This document shows positions 1 through 11,849 of a DNA stretch of 64,000 bases, one piece after another. The notes under the pieces were generated by a model that saw nothing but the letters and a program-made list of their open reading frames with translations, did not search any database and was not told where the DNA came from. Each line of letters opens with the position of its first letter. Within the stretch, counting starts at the first letter, position 1. Source of the DNA: Basidiobolus meristosporus CBS 931.73 (taxonomy: Eukaryota > Basidiobolomycota > Basidiobolomycetes > Basidiobolales > Basidiobolaceae); contig MCFE01000179.1 of NCBI GenBank assembly GCA_002104905.1, positions 78,190 through 142,189 on the forward strand, read 5' to 3'. The position numbers and the translations under genes were made by a program.

Positions 1-315
1 AAGTCCGGTGACTAAGAGGTACTGATCCCATCAGGACATCATAGAGTGACTGTTGGAAAATAATTGCACCCTAGATTTCACCAAAACCTTATTCAACACT
101 TTTCAACACAACAATACATAAGTGGGTTTTGATTGGTTCCCTGCCAACTCACGCACTTTTGGATCCCAGACACTTTATCACCTCCTATGTTTGTGTGCAT
201 TGATTGGCTTTTGCCTCTTTTTCACATTCCTTACTTCCTGACTCAACTGATTTTCTTACTTTTCATGCATACAAACTGATTTATTTCTGTTGACACCTCA
301 GTTGTACCTCAGTTG
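1..315 (-). other. 3' non-coding end of two-gene transposon copy I
   Basis: Non-coding tail of the accessory gene. Close relatives occur at about 19090-19440 in the same orientation and at 22004-22310 inverted. The outermost bases, around AGTACCTCTTAGTCA in the element's own direction (near 10-25 on the complement), recur at about 22285 and about 11480, so this is probably near one element terminus. I could not verify a terminal inverted repeat against the other end. Confidence 0.4.
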
Positions 316-2204
316 CTAGTTGTATTGACCTGTACAAGTCCCTATTCCTACACTAACATGAAGTCCAATCCCATAATCAACAAGTAACTTCATTTGAATC
401 CACCACTCAGAAAGTATTTCTGCTGTAGAGCTATGATTCCATGACTTTGGCGGGAACCCAACAGCTTTATGGCATTGTTCATGCACTGGCTTGCATATGT
501 CCCGGTCTTCAGCCAACACTGCAAGGTCTAGCTCCTCATCTGGCAGTCTTTGCAATAAGTCCTTGCAAAATTCAAGTGCATTTTTGTAAGCACTGCTCTT
601 GCAGGAGTGCTGCAACCTCTTGATGTGCCTATTGATGTTCCCAAACTTTACTGTAGGCATTGTGATGGTGATATGAGTTTTTGATGTTGTAGGCCTGTTT
701 ATCAGTGGCATCTCTGCTATGTCAGTAATGGAGGACATGGAGGCTGCAGTGGACAAATTGCCTTTTTCTGTAAACTCATCTACCTTTCTGGAGTGTAGCT
801 CAACTGGCTGCACTTTCAACTCCCGTGAAAACAGCTGTTTCCTTATTAGTAACTCTTCTTTTATATGATGGAATTCAGTCTGTTCCATGCTTATGGTGTG
901 AATTGGCAAGAACTGCAGTTTTCTTGGCATGCTCCGCTGTCTCAGGCTTGGGTAGACATTTTTCCTTTTACCTTTTTCTCTAACACTGCCAGGTCTTTCA
1001 TTGCTACTTTGCCTGAGTGAATCTTGTAATGAACTACATTTTTTATCACTGCCAGGTTCTTGATTGCTACCTTGACTGAGTGCTTCTTGAATGGGACTAT
1101 GCATTTCCTTGATAGATGTTGTGCTGGTGCATCTATGCCTGCCTGCTTATCTTTAATTGGCACTCTTGCAGCTACCTGACATCTCTTTATTGCTTTTCTG
1201 GAGCTTTCAGCCCTGCTTGTAACAGGCTCTTAAGGAAGCTGCTGGTTTTTTGCTATGTCACCTATGTTCTTCTGCCTTTCATAGTTTCTGCTATTCTTAA
1301 GATACTTACTTATTATACCAATGCTGGCCCAAAATCTGTTTGCCCATATGAATCCAGGATAACGTGGATGGAAAAAGTCATGTGCATTCTGCTTGGCCTT
1401 GAGTTCCTGATGGTCCCATGGTATGCCAGCCTTAAGGTGATGGCATGTTGGACTTCTGATAGCCTCTTGAATATTAGCGCACTCTTCATTGTTGCACTCA
1501 TCAGCTTCACATATCTTCAATGGATTTTGATTATTTGGCTTTGGTATAAACACCACATTGTCTCCCTCCCATACTGCAATAGGTTTTTCTGTGGCTTTAT
1601 CTTTGGGCACTGTTGTTGTGCTTCAAAGACTGTACGGAGTTCCCCTGCTATTACATTGGAAAATGGCTCAATTCTTGGTTGTGACATTGAGCCACTTGAG
1701 TTCCTTCATTGCAGCAGAGATACTGCTTTCTCTACCAGGGATATGATTGCTCCACAGGCCTTATCTGCTCATCCTGTTTCTGGAGTATTTCCTAATTTCT
1801 TTGGGCCATTGCATCTATTATATCAGCCACTGCACCTAGTTGCTTAGTCAATGCTTTGGTTTGAGCTGACAACACACTTGCTAATATTGGTGGTTGTGAT
1901 GCTATGATGGCCACTAGCTGGTCTTCCACTGAGTGTACCACATTTACTACACTCTCATCTTCCTGAGCCTAACAGTCAGCTTGCAGCTCTGCAGAGGTTC
2001 TCAATGACTACTTGACTGAGAGCGTGAGGAGTCCGCATTATTATCTTCAATGGGCACACTGTCCGCAGGGCCTTATATGGATGTAGCCCTGCTTATTGCA
2101 CTGAATGTCATTGAAAGCTGTTGTCCAACCATTCTTCTGCTGCCGTCAGCAATGGGGTTTGGTTGGGAACCAGACACTATGCTTAATTTTTTGGCAGAAT
2201 ACAT
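316..2204 (-). pseudogene. Accessory protein gene of a two-gene DNA transposon, degenerate copy I
   Basis: Unrecognised protein found in at least six broken copies in this window. Reading leftwards from an ATG at 2204, the N-terminus has an SGSQPNPIADG-type stretch, then a helical region rich in Gln and Leu, a middle domain (open at 1230-1610, with a WEGDNVVFIPKPNNQ-type stretch), Ser/Gln-rich repeats, and a C-terminal domain (open at 316-1104, INRHIKRLQ and AEILSEWWIQMKLLV stretches). Stops and frameshifts separate the parts. It lies head to head with a transposase gene starting at 2422, the same arrangement as in copy II. I do not recognise a family. An accessory factor comparable in position to TNPA of plant CACTA elements is a possibility by analogy only. 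Confidence 0.55.
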
Positions 2205-2421
2205 ATCAAAGTGGGTCAGACCAAAGGGGAAATACTGTTAGATATACATTGTATGTGGCACCACAGCTTTGTTTATAATGCTTACGATGGCTGGTCATCC
2301 TTGAACCTTACATTCATATAGGTGCAATGTCTCAAGTACAAGACTGTTTAATATTCACAGGAGTATTGTCCAAAAAGGGATATAATAGCATTAGTTTGTT
2401 GATGGTCAAACTGTTAGCCTG
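2205..2421. promoter_or_regulatory. Divergent intergenic promoter region, copy I
   Basis: Gap of about 217 bp between the start of the minus-strand accessory gene (2204) and the plus-strand transposase (2422). Parts of it, including the TTCATATAGGTGCAATG segment, are conserved at the equivalent place in copy III (about 11990-12195) and, inverted, in copy II (10296-10513). Conservation of a non-coding gap between two divergent starts suggests a shared promoter. No experimentally known element is identifiable. Confidence 0.4.
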
Positions 2422-2905
2422 ATGGACAAGTCTACTTTGATTCAATACTGTAAGAGAAGAGGAAAAGACCATGTGGCTATTGTAGTCAGCCTCTCAATCA
2501 TGAGGTACACAGACAGCATAGGATGTATCACAATGATTTTGTTGAGTGTTTTGCCACACAAGATATATTTGACCATATATCTGTCACTACTGTACTAGCC
2601 CCTGTTAAGAATAACTTGGTCCCGCAGGTGGCTCCAATACAGATCAGCCATCAGGATCCCATTTAGAGACCATATAATACCAGCAGCTTGGAATTGGCAA
2701 GCCTCCTAACAATCTTAGGATGGGATCACAGCTGTGTATTGCTAATTTTACAACTAAATATAGGGATAAAACTGACTAGATCTAATTGGTGCTGTTACAA
2801 TAATTGCATAGTATTGTTGCTGGCTTTTAGCGCTCTACAACTATTTTAAGTAGATCCAACTGGCCAGGACATCTAATACCTGTATATGGCAAGAAATTTG
2901 ACAGT
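2422..2905 (+). pseudogene. Plavaka/tnp2-like transposase, 5' part, copy I (interrupted by copia-1)
   Basis: Begins at an ATG (MDKSTLIQYCKRR) matching the intact start of copy II (MDKTTLTQHCKRR). After a frameshift it reads KRPCGYCSQPLNHEVHRQH, a CX2C...HX3H zinc-finger-like pattern. The remainder aligns with 19700-20030 at DNA level. Copia-1 is inserted immediately downstream at 2911, and the target sequence resumes at 7445 (GACAGCCTCACATTG). It is non-functional because of frameshifts and the insertion. Confidence 0.5.
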
Positions 2906-2910
2906 ATTTT

Positions 2911-3279
2911 TGCTGAAATATTGGACTATTAGGTATCATTCAGCAGCTAAAAATTTACTTAACAATTCTAGACTAGTCTTAGTCACTGTACAACTCATTT
3001 ACTGCCTTAACTTTGCCACTTTCTCCAGATATATGATCTTATGATTATTCCCCTATAGTCAGGATCAAATTAGCACTATTACCAAACATTATGTACTAAC
3101 CATGAAACTGTTACAGAATGCTCCTGAATATTGAGAAACCCTCCCTACTTAGTGTTGCAGCTGTATTACTTCTACAAAGGTATAAATACTGAGCTTCTTT
3201 ATGAATAAACAACAGTTCAACTATTATTACTATTTCTTGATAAGTTTGTTATATCCAAATCACTTCTTAAATTGCAACC
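2911..3279 (+). repeat. 5' LTR of copia-1
   Basis: 369 bp, near-identical to 7076-7444. Contains a TATA box (TATAAATA from 3181) followed by a short transcript leader region. The first bases are TGCTG where the 3' LTR has TGTTG, and the last base is C where the 3' LTR has A. Confidence 0.93.
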
Positions 3280-3292
3280 GGTTATGAGCCCC
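3280..3292 (+). other. Primer binding site of copia-1 (half-tRNA type, initiator tRNA-Met)
   Basis: GGTTATGAGCCCC starts at the first base after the LTR. It is complementary to the anticodon stem-loop of eukaryotic initiator tRNA-Met (GGGCTCATAACC) and not to the tRNA 3' end. Priming from a tRNA fragment of this kind is established for Drosophila copia. The identical sequence sits at the same place in copia-2 (27883-27895). Confidence 0.8.
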
Positions 3293-3315
3293 AATTGCCT
3301 TAATCTATTCTAAAG

Positions 3316-6300
3316 ATGACTTCTACCAGCAAAAAGAGCAATAGCAACTTCTTCCCTGTAAAGGAGAGGTTTGATGGGAAGAACTACAGACATTGGAGAA
3401 TCAAGACACAGATCCACCTTGAGGGAACAAAGCTTTGGAACAGAGTAACAGAAAAGGAACTTGAGCCCAAAGGAACAGCAGAAGATGTGGAGAAGTTTCA
3501 AGAGAAGGAGAGAAAGGCCTTCAATGCCATATGCAACAATGTGCAAGACTCCTTTATTGGACAAATCCATGCCTCAAATACTGCCAAAGCAGCATGAGAA
3601 TCCTTAGAGAAGATCTTTAGAGCAAAGTCAGTATCAAGCAAGCTTTATTCAAAACAAAAGTTCTTCAGCATGAGGAAGAAGCCAGATGATGACATGCTAC
3701 AACTCATTACCTAAATGGAGACACTTGCAGAAGAACTTTACAGTATTAATGCTGGTGTAGATGATGAAGAAAAGATACTCTGTCTGCTTAGCAGCCTTCC
3801 AGACAAGTATGAGCCACTTGTACTTTCTTTTGAAAGCAGAGAAGACAACTTGACTTTAGACTATGTCAAAGGAAGACTTCTCCATGAAGAACTCAGATGT
3901 TATTATCAAGCAGAGAAAATCAAAGATAATGCTTTATTCAGTTCAGAAAGGCACACAGAAAAGAAGGGAAAGCAACAAAACCAAAGAAAACCTGGCTGCT
4001 GTAACCACTGTAAAAAGCCAGGACACTGGGCAAGAGAATGCAAGACAAAACAAGCAGATGAAAAACAGAAACTAGAGCAGGCAAACCATATAACTACTGA
4101 TGAACAGTTATTTGTAACTGTACAAGAGAGTGCAAGTAACCAAAGTAATGAATGGTATATTGACTCTGGAGCATCACAGCATATTTGTGGTACAAAGGAT
4201 TGGTTCAGCAACTCAAAGACTATTCCCATAAGGAAGGCTTATCTGGGAGATAACTCTGCATTGGAAGCTACTGCCAGTGGGTCTATACAACTAAATATGA
4301 GTACTAACTCAGGGGCAACAACAGCAAAACTGACTGACGTACTCTATGTACCTGGAAGAGCTAAGAACCTACTCTCACTCAGTAAAGTAACTACTCAGGG
4401 ACTGAAATTTGTTTTTACTAAGCTGAGCTGCTCAATATTGAGTGAAAATGGACAAAAATTAGCTTTGGGAATCAGAAATCACTATATATACAAGTTACAA
4501 TGCAAGATCATTGTACCTGATCATGTCAACATTGCGGAAACTGATGAAACCAACTGGGAGATGTGGCACAGGAGGCTAGGACACATAGGGGAACAGAAAA
4601 TGAGCCAATTGGTGAAAAATCAACTAGTCTTGGGCCCAAGTTACACAATTCCAATCAAATTGAATGTCTGTAAGAGATGTTCATATGACAAACAAGCTAG
4701 GCAACATTTCAAGAGTTCAGGAGGCAGCAATACCGCTGAAACACTGTCAAGAACATGACAGAAATACAAACTGGGTGTGAATTGAAGGTGCTACAAAGTG
4801 AAAATGGAGGGGAATACTGCTCAAAAGAGTTTACAAAATACTGCTCATCTACTGGTATACTTCAACAGACCACTGTTCCTCATACTCCACAGCAAAATGG
4901 AGTAGCAGAATGTGCAAATAGAATAATAGTAGACATGGGAAGATCTATGCTGCATGACAAGGGAATGGACTGCAAGTTTTGGGCTGAATCTGTTGCTACC
5001 GCTGTATACATCAAGAACAGATGCCCAACAACAGCACTACGTGTTTCTATGCTCTTTGAAGCATATACAGGCAAATGACCAGATCTCCAGCACCTCAAGA
5101 TCTTTGGCAGTTATGTTTTTTATCACATCCCTGACAAAAAACGCTCAAAGTTGGAGTCAAAGAGTAGGAAAGAGATCTCTCTTGGGTATTGTGATGATAC
5201 TAAAGGGTATAGAGTGTATGATGGCAAAATTCAGAAGCTGATCAAGAGCAGGGATGTTGTATTTGAGGAGAACTCAGATCAGAAAGCCACAGAAATCATT
5301 GGCCAGCTGCCTAATGATGCAATCAACACTAATGAAGAAGATACGTACCAAATCCAGCCAGATACAGAAGATACTTCTACCAGTTTTAGATCAGAACATA
5401 TTATCCCAGCTAGGAGATCTACCAGAATAAGAAATGCCCCTGGCTCCTGGTTGCAGACATCCAATGATCATGAAGAAGCTTATCTTTCCTTATGTGCCAA
5501 ACCTCAGAATCTGGAACAGGCAATGCAAAGTCCAGATGCTACTAAGAGGCAACAAGCCATGCAGGAGGAGTACCAATCACTGATCAAGGCAAAAACGTGG
5601 GAACCGGTAGATTTACCATATGGGAGAAAGCCAATAGGATGTAGATGGGTCTACAAGATCAAGATAACCTCAAATGGTGCCATTGATCAGTACAAGGCTA
5701 GATTGGTGGCTAAAGGCTATTCCCAGATCCAGCAACTAGACTTTAAGGAAACATTTGCTCGGGTTGCCAAGTTCAACTCTATTAGTACAGTTCTAGCCCT
5801 GTCAGCTGTACACAGTCTAGATCTACACCAAATGGATGTCAAAACCGCCATTCTAAATGGGGATTTGCAAGGAACTATATATGTGGAGCAACCAGAAGGC
5901 TTTACCAATCCAAAAGGCCCCCATAAGGTGCGCAAACTTAGAAAACTGCTGTATGGGCTTAAGCAGGCACCTAGAGCATGGTATAACAAGACTGACACAT
6001 ATCTAGAGGAAATTGGGTTCTCTTGTAGCACTGCAGATCACAGCATATATGTGAAACAGCTCAAAAAGGGTGTGATCATCCTAGTTCTCTATGTGGATGA
6101 CCAAATTATAGCCACAAGTGACCAAGAGGCACTTAAACAGACAAAATCCGATCTCTTCAGCAAGTTTGAGTTGAAAGATCTTGGAAAATTGAGCTATTTT
6201 CTTGGAATTGAGGTCAAATTTGACATACCTAAGCAGAAAATTGTGCTGAATCAGTCTCAGTACATCAGGGACATTCTTAGATGCTTCAAAATGGAAAATT

Positions 6301-7072
6301 GCAAACCTGCAGCAACCCCTATGGACAATAACCTGAAATTTAGCAAATCTCAGCCAGTTTTAGATGAAAACAGCTCAAATATGGACCAAAACGTTCCCTA
6401 TCAATCATTGGTTGGTAGCCTAATGTACTTCATGGTGTCTACACGTCCAGATATTGCAGTTGCAGTTGGAATATTCAGTTAATTCATGCAGAATTATGGA
6501 TAAGATGAAATTGCAGCAGTTAAGTGGATTTTCAGATATCTACAAGGTACAATAAATATGGTACTGGAATACTCTGAGTAACTAATAGGCAAAAATTTGA
6601 TGGTTATAGTGATTCAGATTGGGGTAGGGATCTGATTGACAGATGCTCTACCACAGGCTATGTATTTCTTTATGCTGGTGCAGCTATTACTTGGAATTGC
6701 AAGAAACAACCAACTGTGGCCTTATCTACAACTGAAGCCAAATATATGACTGCATGTCAAGCAACTAAGGAGGCTCTATGGCTACAAGAATTATTCAAAG
6801 ACTTAGGTTTTAATTGAGATGAACCAACATGTATTTACAAGGATAATCAAAGTTGTTCTTCATTAGCTAGAAATCCTACTAATCATGCCAGAACTAAGTA
6901 CATTGATATACAGCATCACTTTGTGAGGGAAGCTGTAGAGAATAACTTAGTGGAGTTAGTTTACTGCCCAACTGACAAAACGGTGGCAGACATATTGACA
7001 AAACCACTAGCTAGGCCACAGTTTGAGATCCTTAGAGAGAAATTGGGATTAAGAAATTATTTAGTTGAGGGG
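3316..7072 (+). pseudogene. copia-1 gag-pol polyprotein, broken
   Basis: Starts at ATG 3316. Gag runs to about 4000 with a CCHC knuckle (CNHCKKPGHWAREC, about 3997-4040). The retroviral-type aspartic protease has YIDSGAS (about 4155-4175). A GAG-pre-integrase domain follows (MWHRRLGHI, about 4560). The integrase core resumes at 4755 (SENGGEY, PQQNGVAE). Reverse transcriptase spans about 5600-6200 with YVDD near 6090, and RNase H about 6580-7000 (STTEAKY). Lesions are a TGA at 3595, a TAA at about 3712 where a Gln is expected, a deletion and frame change at 4740-4760 removing the first part of integrase, a TGA at about 5077, a TAA at 6480, and further stops and a frame change in RNase H. Confidence 0.9.
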
Positions 7073-7075
7073 GAG

Positions 7076-7444
7076 TGTTGAAATATTGGACTATTATGTA
7101 TCATTTAGCAGCTAAAAATTTACTTAACAATTCTAGACTAGTCTTAGTCACTGTACAACTCATTTACTGCCTTAACTTTGCCACTTTCTCCAGATATATG
7201 ATCTTATGACTATTCCCCTATAGTCAGGATCAAATTAGCACTATTACCAAACATTATGTACCAACCATGAAACTGTTACAGAATGCTCCTGAATATTGAG
7301 AAACCCTCCCTACTTAGTGTTGCAGCTGTATTACTTCTACAAAGGTATAAATACTGAGCTTCTTTATGAATAAACAACAGTTCAACTATTATCACTATTT
7401 CTTGATAAGTTTGTTATATCCAAATCACTTCTTAAATTGCAACA
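7076..7444 (+). repeat. 3' LTR of copia-1
   Basis: 369 bp with intact TGTTG...CAACA ends. It follows a GAGGGGGAG purine tract. The 3' flank ATTTC is the target-site copy. Confidence 0.93.
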
Positions 7445-7700
7445 ATTTCGACAGCCTCACATTGAGACTCTGATGGTATTATATTGGTAATATGACAGCC
7501 TACAGCTGGTTCTGTATAATGCTACTGTACCAATTAACCAAATGGTATTTCCTTTTCTACCTTCCCTTGTGCAATTCATAAATTCCACTGTAAAATCACC
7601 CCTCTTTATTTGCTTACACACTACTACCTTGGGTATTCCACATATAGTTTGAGTTCAAATACAATGGCCTCCTGCTTACTAACCTCTACAAATGCGCACA
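7445..7700. other. Transposon remnant between copia-1 and transposase copy II
   Basis: The first bases (GACAGCCTCACATTG) continue the target of copia-1, as shown by the uninterrupted relative at about 20005-20025. The rest is AT-rich with no open frame and merges into the 3' end of the minus-strand transposase. The copy I / copy II boundary cannot be placed exactly. Confidence 0.4.
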
Positions 7701-7710
7701 CCAGCTATAA

Positions 7711-10295
7711 TTAACATACCTCTATCATCTCAACTTTGCAATTATTTAGTGTGATACTTGCAAAGTTACCATATACCTTATACTGCTGGTAGCCTATATA
7801 TCTTGCAAACATATGCTTGGTTGTTGCCACTTCTGCCATGAATACCTCCTGAATATCTTCAAAGAACTTCTTGATATTTAGCCAGTATATTCCTTCTCTC
7901 TGCAGGATTCTAGTCCCCCTTATAGGTGCACTCTGGCTTTTGTTTGTGTGAATTCTGTATTGAATGGTGTAGAAGTTGGCTTGTGACCATGAGATATCTG
8001 GCATCCCTTGGTAGGCCTTTCCAAATATAAATTAGTGGCTTGTTGCACCCAACCCACTTTGCATTACTTAACTGATTACCCACGCATTGGGGCTGCTTAG
8101 CTTCTCAATGCCATAGGCATAGGTGTCTCCATGTGCACATTTGTCCTCAGTATTTTCCAATTCTTCCTGGCTGTCCTCCATGTACCAACTCATCACATCC
8201 AAGATGGACTTGAAGGTAATATTTCTGATGAGATTGGGATATGGTAGTACCTTCAACTTGACTTTTCTTCCAATCTCCCCCCACATCTGCTCCATAGGAA
8301 ACTCCCAAAAGGTGAAGCAAGGCGCAGTATTCTCCACACACCATGCAAGATGCAGTAGAGAATGGACATAGTAGAGGCAGATCTACATGTTCAGCTTTAT
8401 GTTTGTAGTATAGCCGCTCAAATCCCATCACAAACTCCTCACATAACAGCTGTAGATGTGTCAAGTTGGCATTGTTTGTCTGCTTGTGGATAAATTTTCC
8501 TGCAATGTCAACATATCACTCCCAATGTTTTTAATGTACTCTTGGTTGGAATGGCTTCAGAACACCATTTGAATAAATGCATATCCAGTTCATTCAGTCA
8601 GTGCATTTGTATTGTTGCATATGCATATGAATATTGATTGAAGCCTGTAAGAAGTGCTTAGGTTAGTTGATGCTCTATAATATCTTGCCAATTCTTTCAA
8701 ATTTCTCTGGTATCTCAAAGGGCGTATTTAAATTGAGATGCCCCATGTACAAATGGTCATCAGTAGAGAGAATTGCTCAAAAGCAAATGCAATGCTCCCG
8801 GTGGAAAGCTTTGGCTCCAGCAAATATCCTCTATGTTAAGTATCTCTGGTTTCCAATTGATTCCAAATTTGGGCCAATGGCTTTTAGCTTGCCAACTTTG
8901 CTGCAACAGCTTGCTGACTTCTGACCATTCTCTTTGTGGAAAGATGATGTTCTTAGTGCTGGTGTTTGGGTATAAAATTGTGTTTGAGTTATGGATTAAT
9001 TTGCTAAATCTCACACATTTGACAGCAACACTATCCATTGCGCCCAGAAAAGCTGGTAATCTTGCTGATGGCTGTAGTATCTCCAATGCAGATGATAATA
9101 TGCACTTTTGTATGATGGCCATTGACTGTTATTCTGCTGGAAAGCATATAAATTCATCCTGCAATGAATACAGGTAGCTATTCAGGTTGGACAGTAATTT
9201 GGGCCCAGATGCTGGTAACACTACCATCAGATTATTGCTCTGATACTGTAAGATGTGCAGCGGATTCAGACTGATAAGAATCAATGGCCCACAGGATTTG
9301 CTGGTAGAGTACTTGTTTAATGAGAATCCATCAGGAGCTAAAGCAAAGGCGTGGTTATACATACTTTTAGAGTAGGCCTTGCATCTTAGCTGTTTGTAAT
9401 GTTTGCCACTGAATATATTGAATATGTTTGTGCTTGGTTGACACCAAGTGCAGTATAATATAGCTTTGCAATATTTGTGAAGCTGCATCAGCTTCCTCAA
9501 ATAGTGTATAACCAGAATATATCTGGAGTGTGAACAATGTTTTCCATCATTAGTGGTGGATTCCTAACAAATTGAACATGTTGCAATTGTAGCATTATTG
9601 TATGTGAGTGCCATGCAACTGCTGACACATGCTGAAATCAGGACAGTCTCTGCATCATATGTAGCCAGCCACATGGTGGTAGCCCACTTGTACCCTATAT
9701 TTGGTATGTTGCATCCTGGAATGATTTTTGCAAGATGTAGTAATAAATCCTCAAAGCCCCCATTACTGATGTTAGTGGAAATGCGCCACTTCTCTAGCCA
9801 CAACATTACATCTTTCTCCAGTAAATGGACTACTGGGCTCACTTGGCTCCATAAAGTATCCTTGGCATTTGTTTCAATGGGTGTTGTGACATTGCATATT
9901 GGGATTTGATGGGGCTCATACATGGTACTGCTGTGAGGGGAAATTGGTTCAAAATCCATCAGTGAACCTTCTTTGTCAGAACTATCACTCTGTGTGCCAC
10001 ATTCAGAAGGCTGTGGTGAGCCTAATGGTATTGCAAACTCACTTGACTCAGTTTGCACAAGGTGACAAAGATGGTCAAGTGCTGATATAGAAGTATCAAC
10101 TGGCTGGCAAGGTATTGTTGGTACAATAGTGACTAATGAGTGACCATATATGACTTGGGTGGCAAAACACTGGCTGTGATCCTTGTAATACTTCCTACGC
10201 TGTGCGCATGCTTCATGGCTGGGAGGCTTACCCCAATAGCCCCATGGTCTTTTTTCTCTTCTCTTACAGTGTTGAGTCAAAGTAGTCTTGTCCAT
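7711..10295 (-). pseudogene. Plavaka/tnp2-like DDE transposase, best-preserved copy (II)
   Basis: ATG at 10295 with an N-terminal Cys/His stretch (KRPWGYWGKPPSHEA, a mutated form of the CGYC...H finger in the other copies). An acidic linker follows. The conserved transposase blocks are NHAFALAPDGFSLNKYSTS and GPKLLSNLNSYLY (9129-9500), an FLGAMD-type block and SFPPGALHLLLSN (8760-9122), and then FWEFPMEQMWGE with YYKHKAEH (8068-8464). These match, in order, the tnp2/Plavaka fungal transposases of the CMC group: LxxDG, GPK..L.SFLYPL, SFPPD.MHL, W.FPMER.CG. Several frame changes break it. The C-terminal part continues to about 7711. It lies divergently to the accessory gene starting near 10514. 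Confidence 0.7.
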
Positions 10296-10513
10296 TGGGC
10301 AAACAGTTTGACCTTCAACAATTTAGCGCTACTATATCACTTTTTGACCCATACTCATGTGAACTTAGGACATTCTTGTATTTGAGACATTGCACCTACA
10401 TGAATGTAAGATTCAATGATGACCTGCCATAGTAAGCATTTTAAATAATGTTGTGGCACCACATACACTTGTATTTGCAACACCTCTTCCACTTTGGTTA
10501 GACTCACTTTCAT
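10296..10513. promoter_or_regulatory. Divergent intergenic promoter region, copy II
   Basis: About 218 bp between the divergent starts of the transposase (10295, minus) and the accessory gene (former ATG now ATA at 10514, plus). Size and sequence correspond to the gap in copy I (2205-2421), inverted. Confidence 0.4.
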
Positions 10514-11511
10514 ATATAGGCTGACAAAAATAAAGCAAAGTCATCTGGTTCCCAACCAAACCCCACCGCCAATGGCAACAGTAAAATGGTTGGACAACAG
10601 CTTACTTTGACATTCAGTGCAACAAGCAGGGTTACATCAAGAAAAGGCCCTGTGGACAGTGTGCCAATTGAAGGTAATAAGGCAGACTCCTCAGGCTCTC
10701 AGCCAAGTAGGCATTTGAGAATCTCTGAAGAGCCACAAGCTGACTTTTCTGCTCAGGCAGATGAGAATGTGGCAAATGCGGTACCCTCAGGTGAAGACCT
10801 GCAAATGGCTGTTATAACATCACCACCACAAATATTAGCAAGTATGTTATCATCTCATACCAAAGCATTTGTGAAGCAATTAGGTGCAGTGGTTGATAGG
10901 ATTAAAGCAATGCCCCAGAGAAATTAGCAAATAGTCCAGAAACAGGATGAGTGGATAATACTTGTAGAGCAATCAATATCTCAGGTAGAGAAAGCAGTGT
11001 CTTTGCTGCAAAGAAGGAACTCAAGTGGCTCAATGTTGCAACCAAGAATTGAGCCATTTCCCAATGTAACAGCAGAGAAGCACCATACTGGCTTTGAAGC
11101 ACAACAACAGTGCCCAAAAATAAAGCCCACAGAAAAGCCTATCACAGCATTGCAAGGAGACAATGTGGTGTTTATACTAAAGCCTAAAAATCAAAAGACA
11201 TTGCAGATTTGTGCAGCCAATGAGTGTAATAATAAAGAATTGTGTATGAGCAGATTTTATCAAGGAAAATACCTAGTTCATTACACAAAGCACTCAGACA
11301 AAATAGCAGTGAAAGACCTAGCAGTGATGAAGGAAAAGGTAAAGGGAAAAATGTCCACCCAAGTCTGAGACAGGGAAGCTTGCAAAAAAGCTGTAGTTCT
11401 TGCCAATTCAAACCACAAGCCTGGAACAGACTGAATGCCATCATTGGCAAGAAGAATTACCAACAAGAAAACAGATCAAAGTACCTCTTAGTCATGGGAC
11501 TGCTGAAATAA
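10514..11511 (+). pseudogene. Accessory protein gene of the two-gene transposon, copy II
   Basis: The start codon equivalent is ATA at 10514, followed by a TAG. The longest intact part opens at ATG 10586 (MVGQQLTLTFSATSRVTS) and runs 113 codons to 10927. The frame then continues after a stop through a likely coiled-coil (EQSISQVEKAVSLLQRR) and the domain with ALQGDNVVFILKPKNQKT. Repeat-type segments (DLAVMKEKVKGKMSTQV, SLRQGSLQ) follow. It ends at the conserved terminal AGTACCTCTTAGTCA near 11480, having lost most of the C-terminal domain. Function unknown. Confidence 0.5.
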
Positions 11512-11849
11512 GTAGGAGTCCACCTAATTATTAATAAATTATGAACTAGCTCTTTGTTAAAATGACATATTTCAGAACATTAACTTAGAAATTAGTTTTT
11601 AATATTTTTGTAGATTATTAGAAATTAGTGTAGTACTGAATTTTAGGAAAATTTGAAGCTGATCTAAATAAGCTGAAACTTGGCACATGTACTCCTGAGA
11701 CTCCCCTGATAATGAACAAAAAGCTACATTTATGTAGTTCTGCAATTTGATAAATAAACAAGTGAATATCATGTAAATCTTCCAATTCTCCATTTCACTT
11801 CCAATATCCCTCTCTAATATTTCAACAGGGACTTTAACTTTGTGACAAC
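11512..11849. other. AT-rich DNA, nothing recognised
   Basis: Roughly 340 bp between the end of copy II and the start of copy III. No family similarity in any frame. The stretch GACTTTAACTTTGTGA at about 11830 recurs at about 22305, so part belongs to an element end. Confidence 0.3.

Larger units (their letters stand above)
2911..7444 (+). mobile_element. Ty1/copia LTR retrotransposon (copia-1)
   Basis: Bounded by two 369-bp LTRs (2911-3279, 7076-7444) beginning TGTTGAAAT (5' copy TGCTGAAAT) and ending CAAC[A/C]. It is flanked by a near-perfect 5-bp target duplication, ATTTT (2906-2910) and ATTTC (7445-7449). A primer binding site directly follows the 5' LTR and a purine tract (about 7067-7075) precedes the 3' LTR. 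The coding order is gag, protease, integrase, reverse transcriptase, RNase H, which is copia order. I counted about seven LTR differences, so the insertion is fairly young, yet the coding region carries stops, frameshifts and an integrase deletion. It must therefore be immobile unless helped in trans. Confidence 0.93.

Noticed and set aside
3595-6485. RIP (repeat-induced point mutation) as the cause of stops in copia-1
   Set aside because: Two lesions fit CpA to TpA, but the TGG to TGA stop at 3595 and the indels do not, and LTR differences are few and run in both directions. Not enough without dinucleotide statistics.
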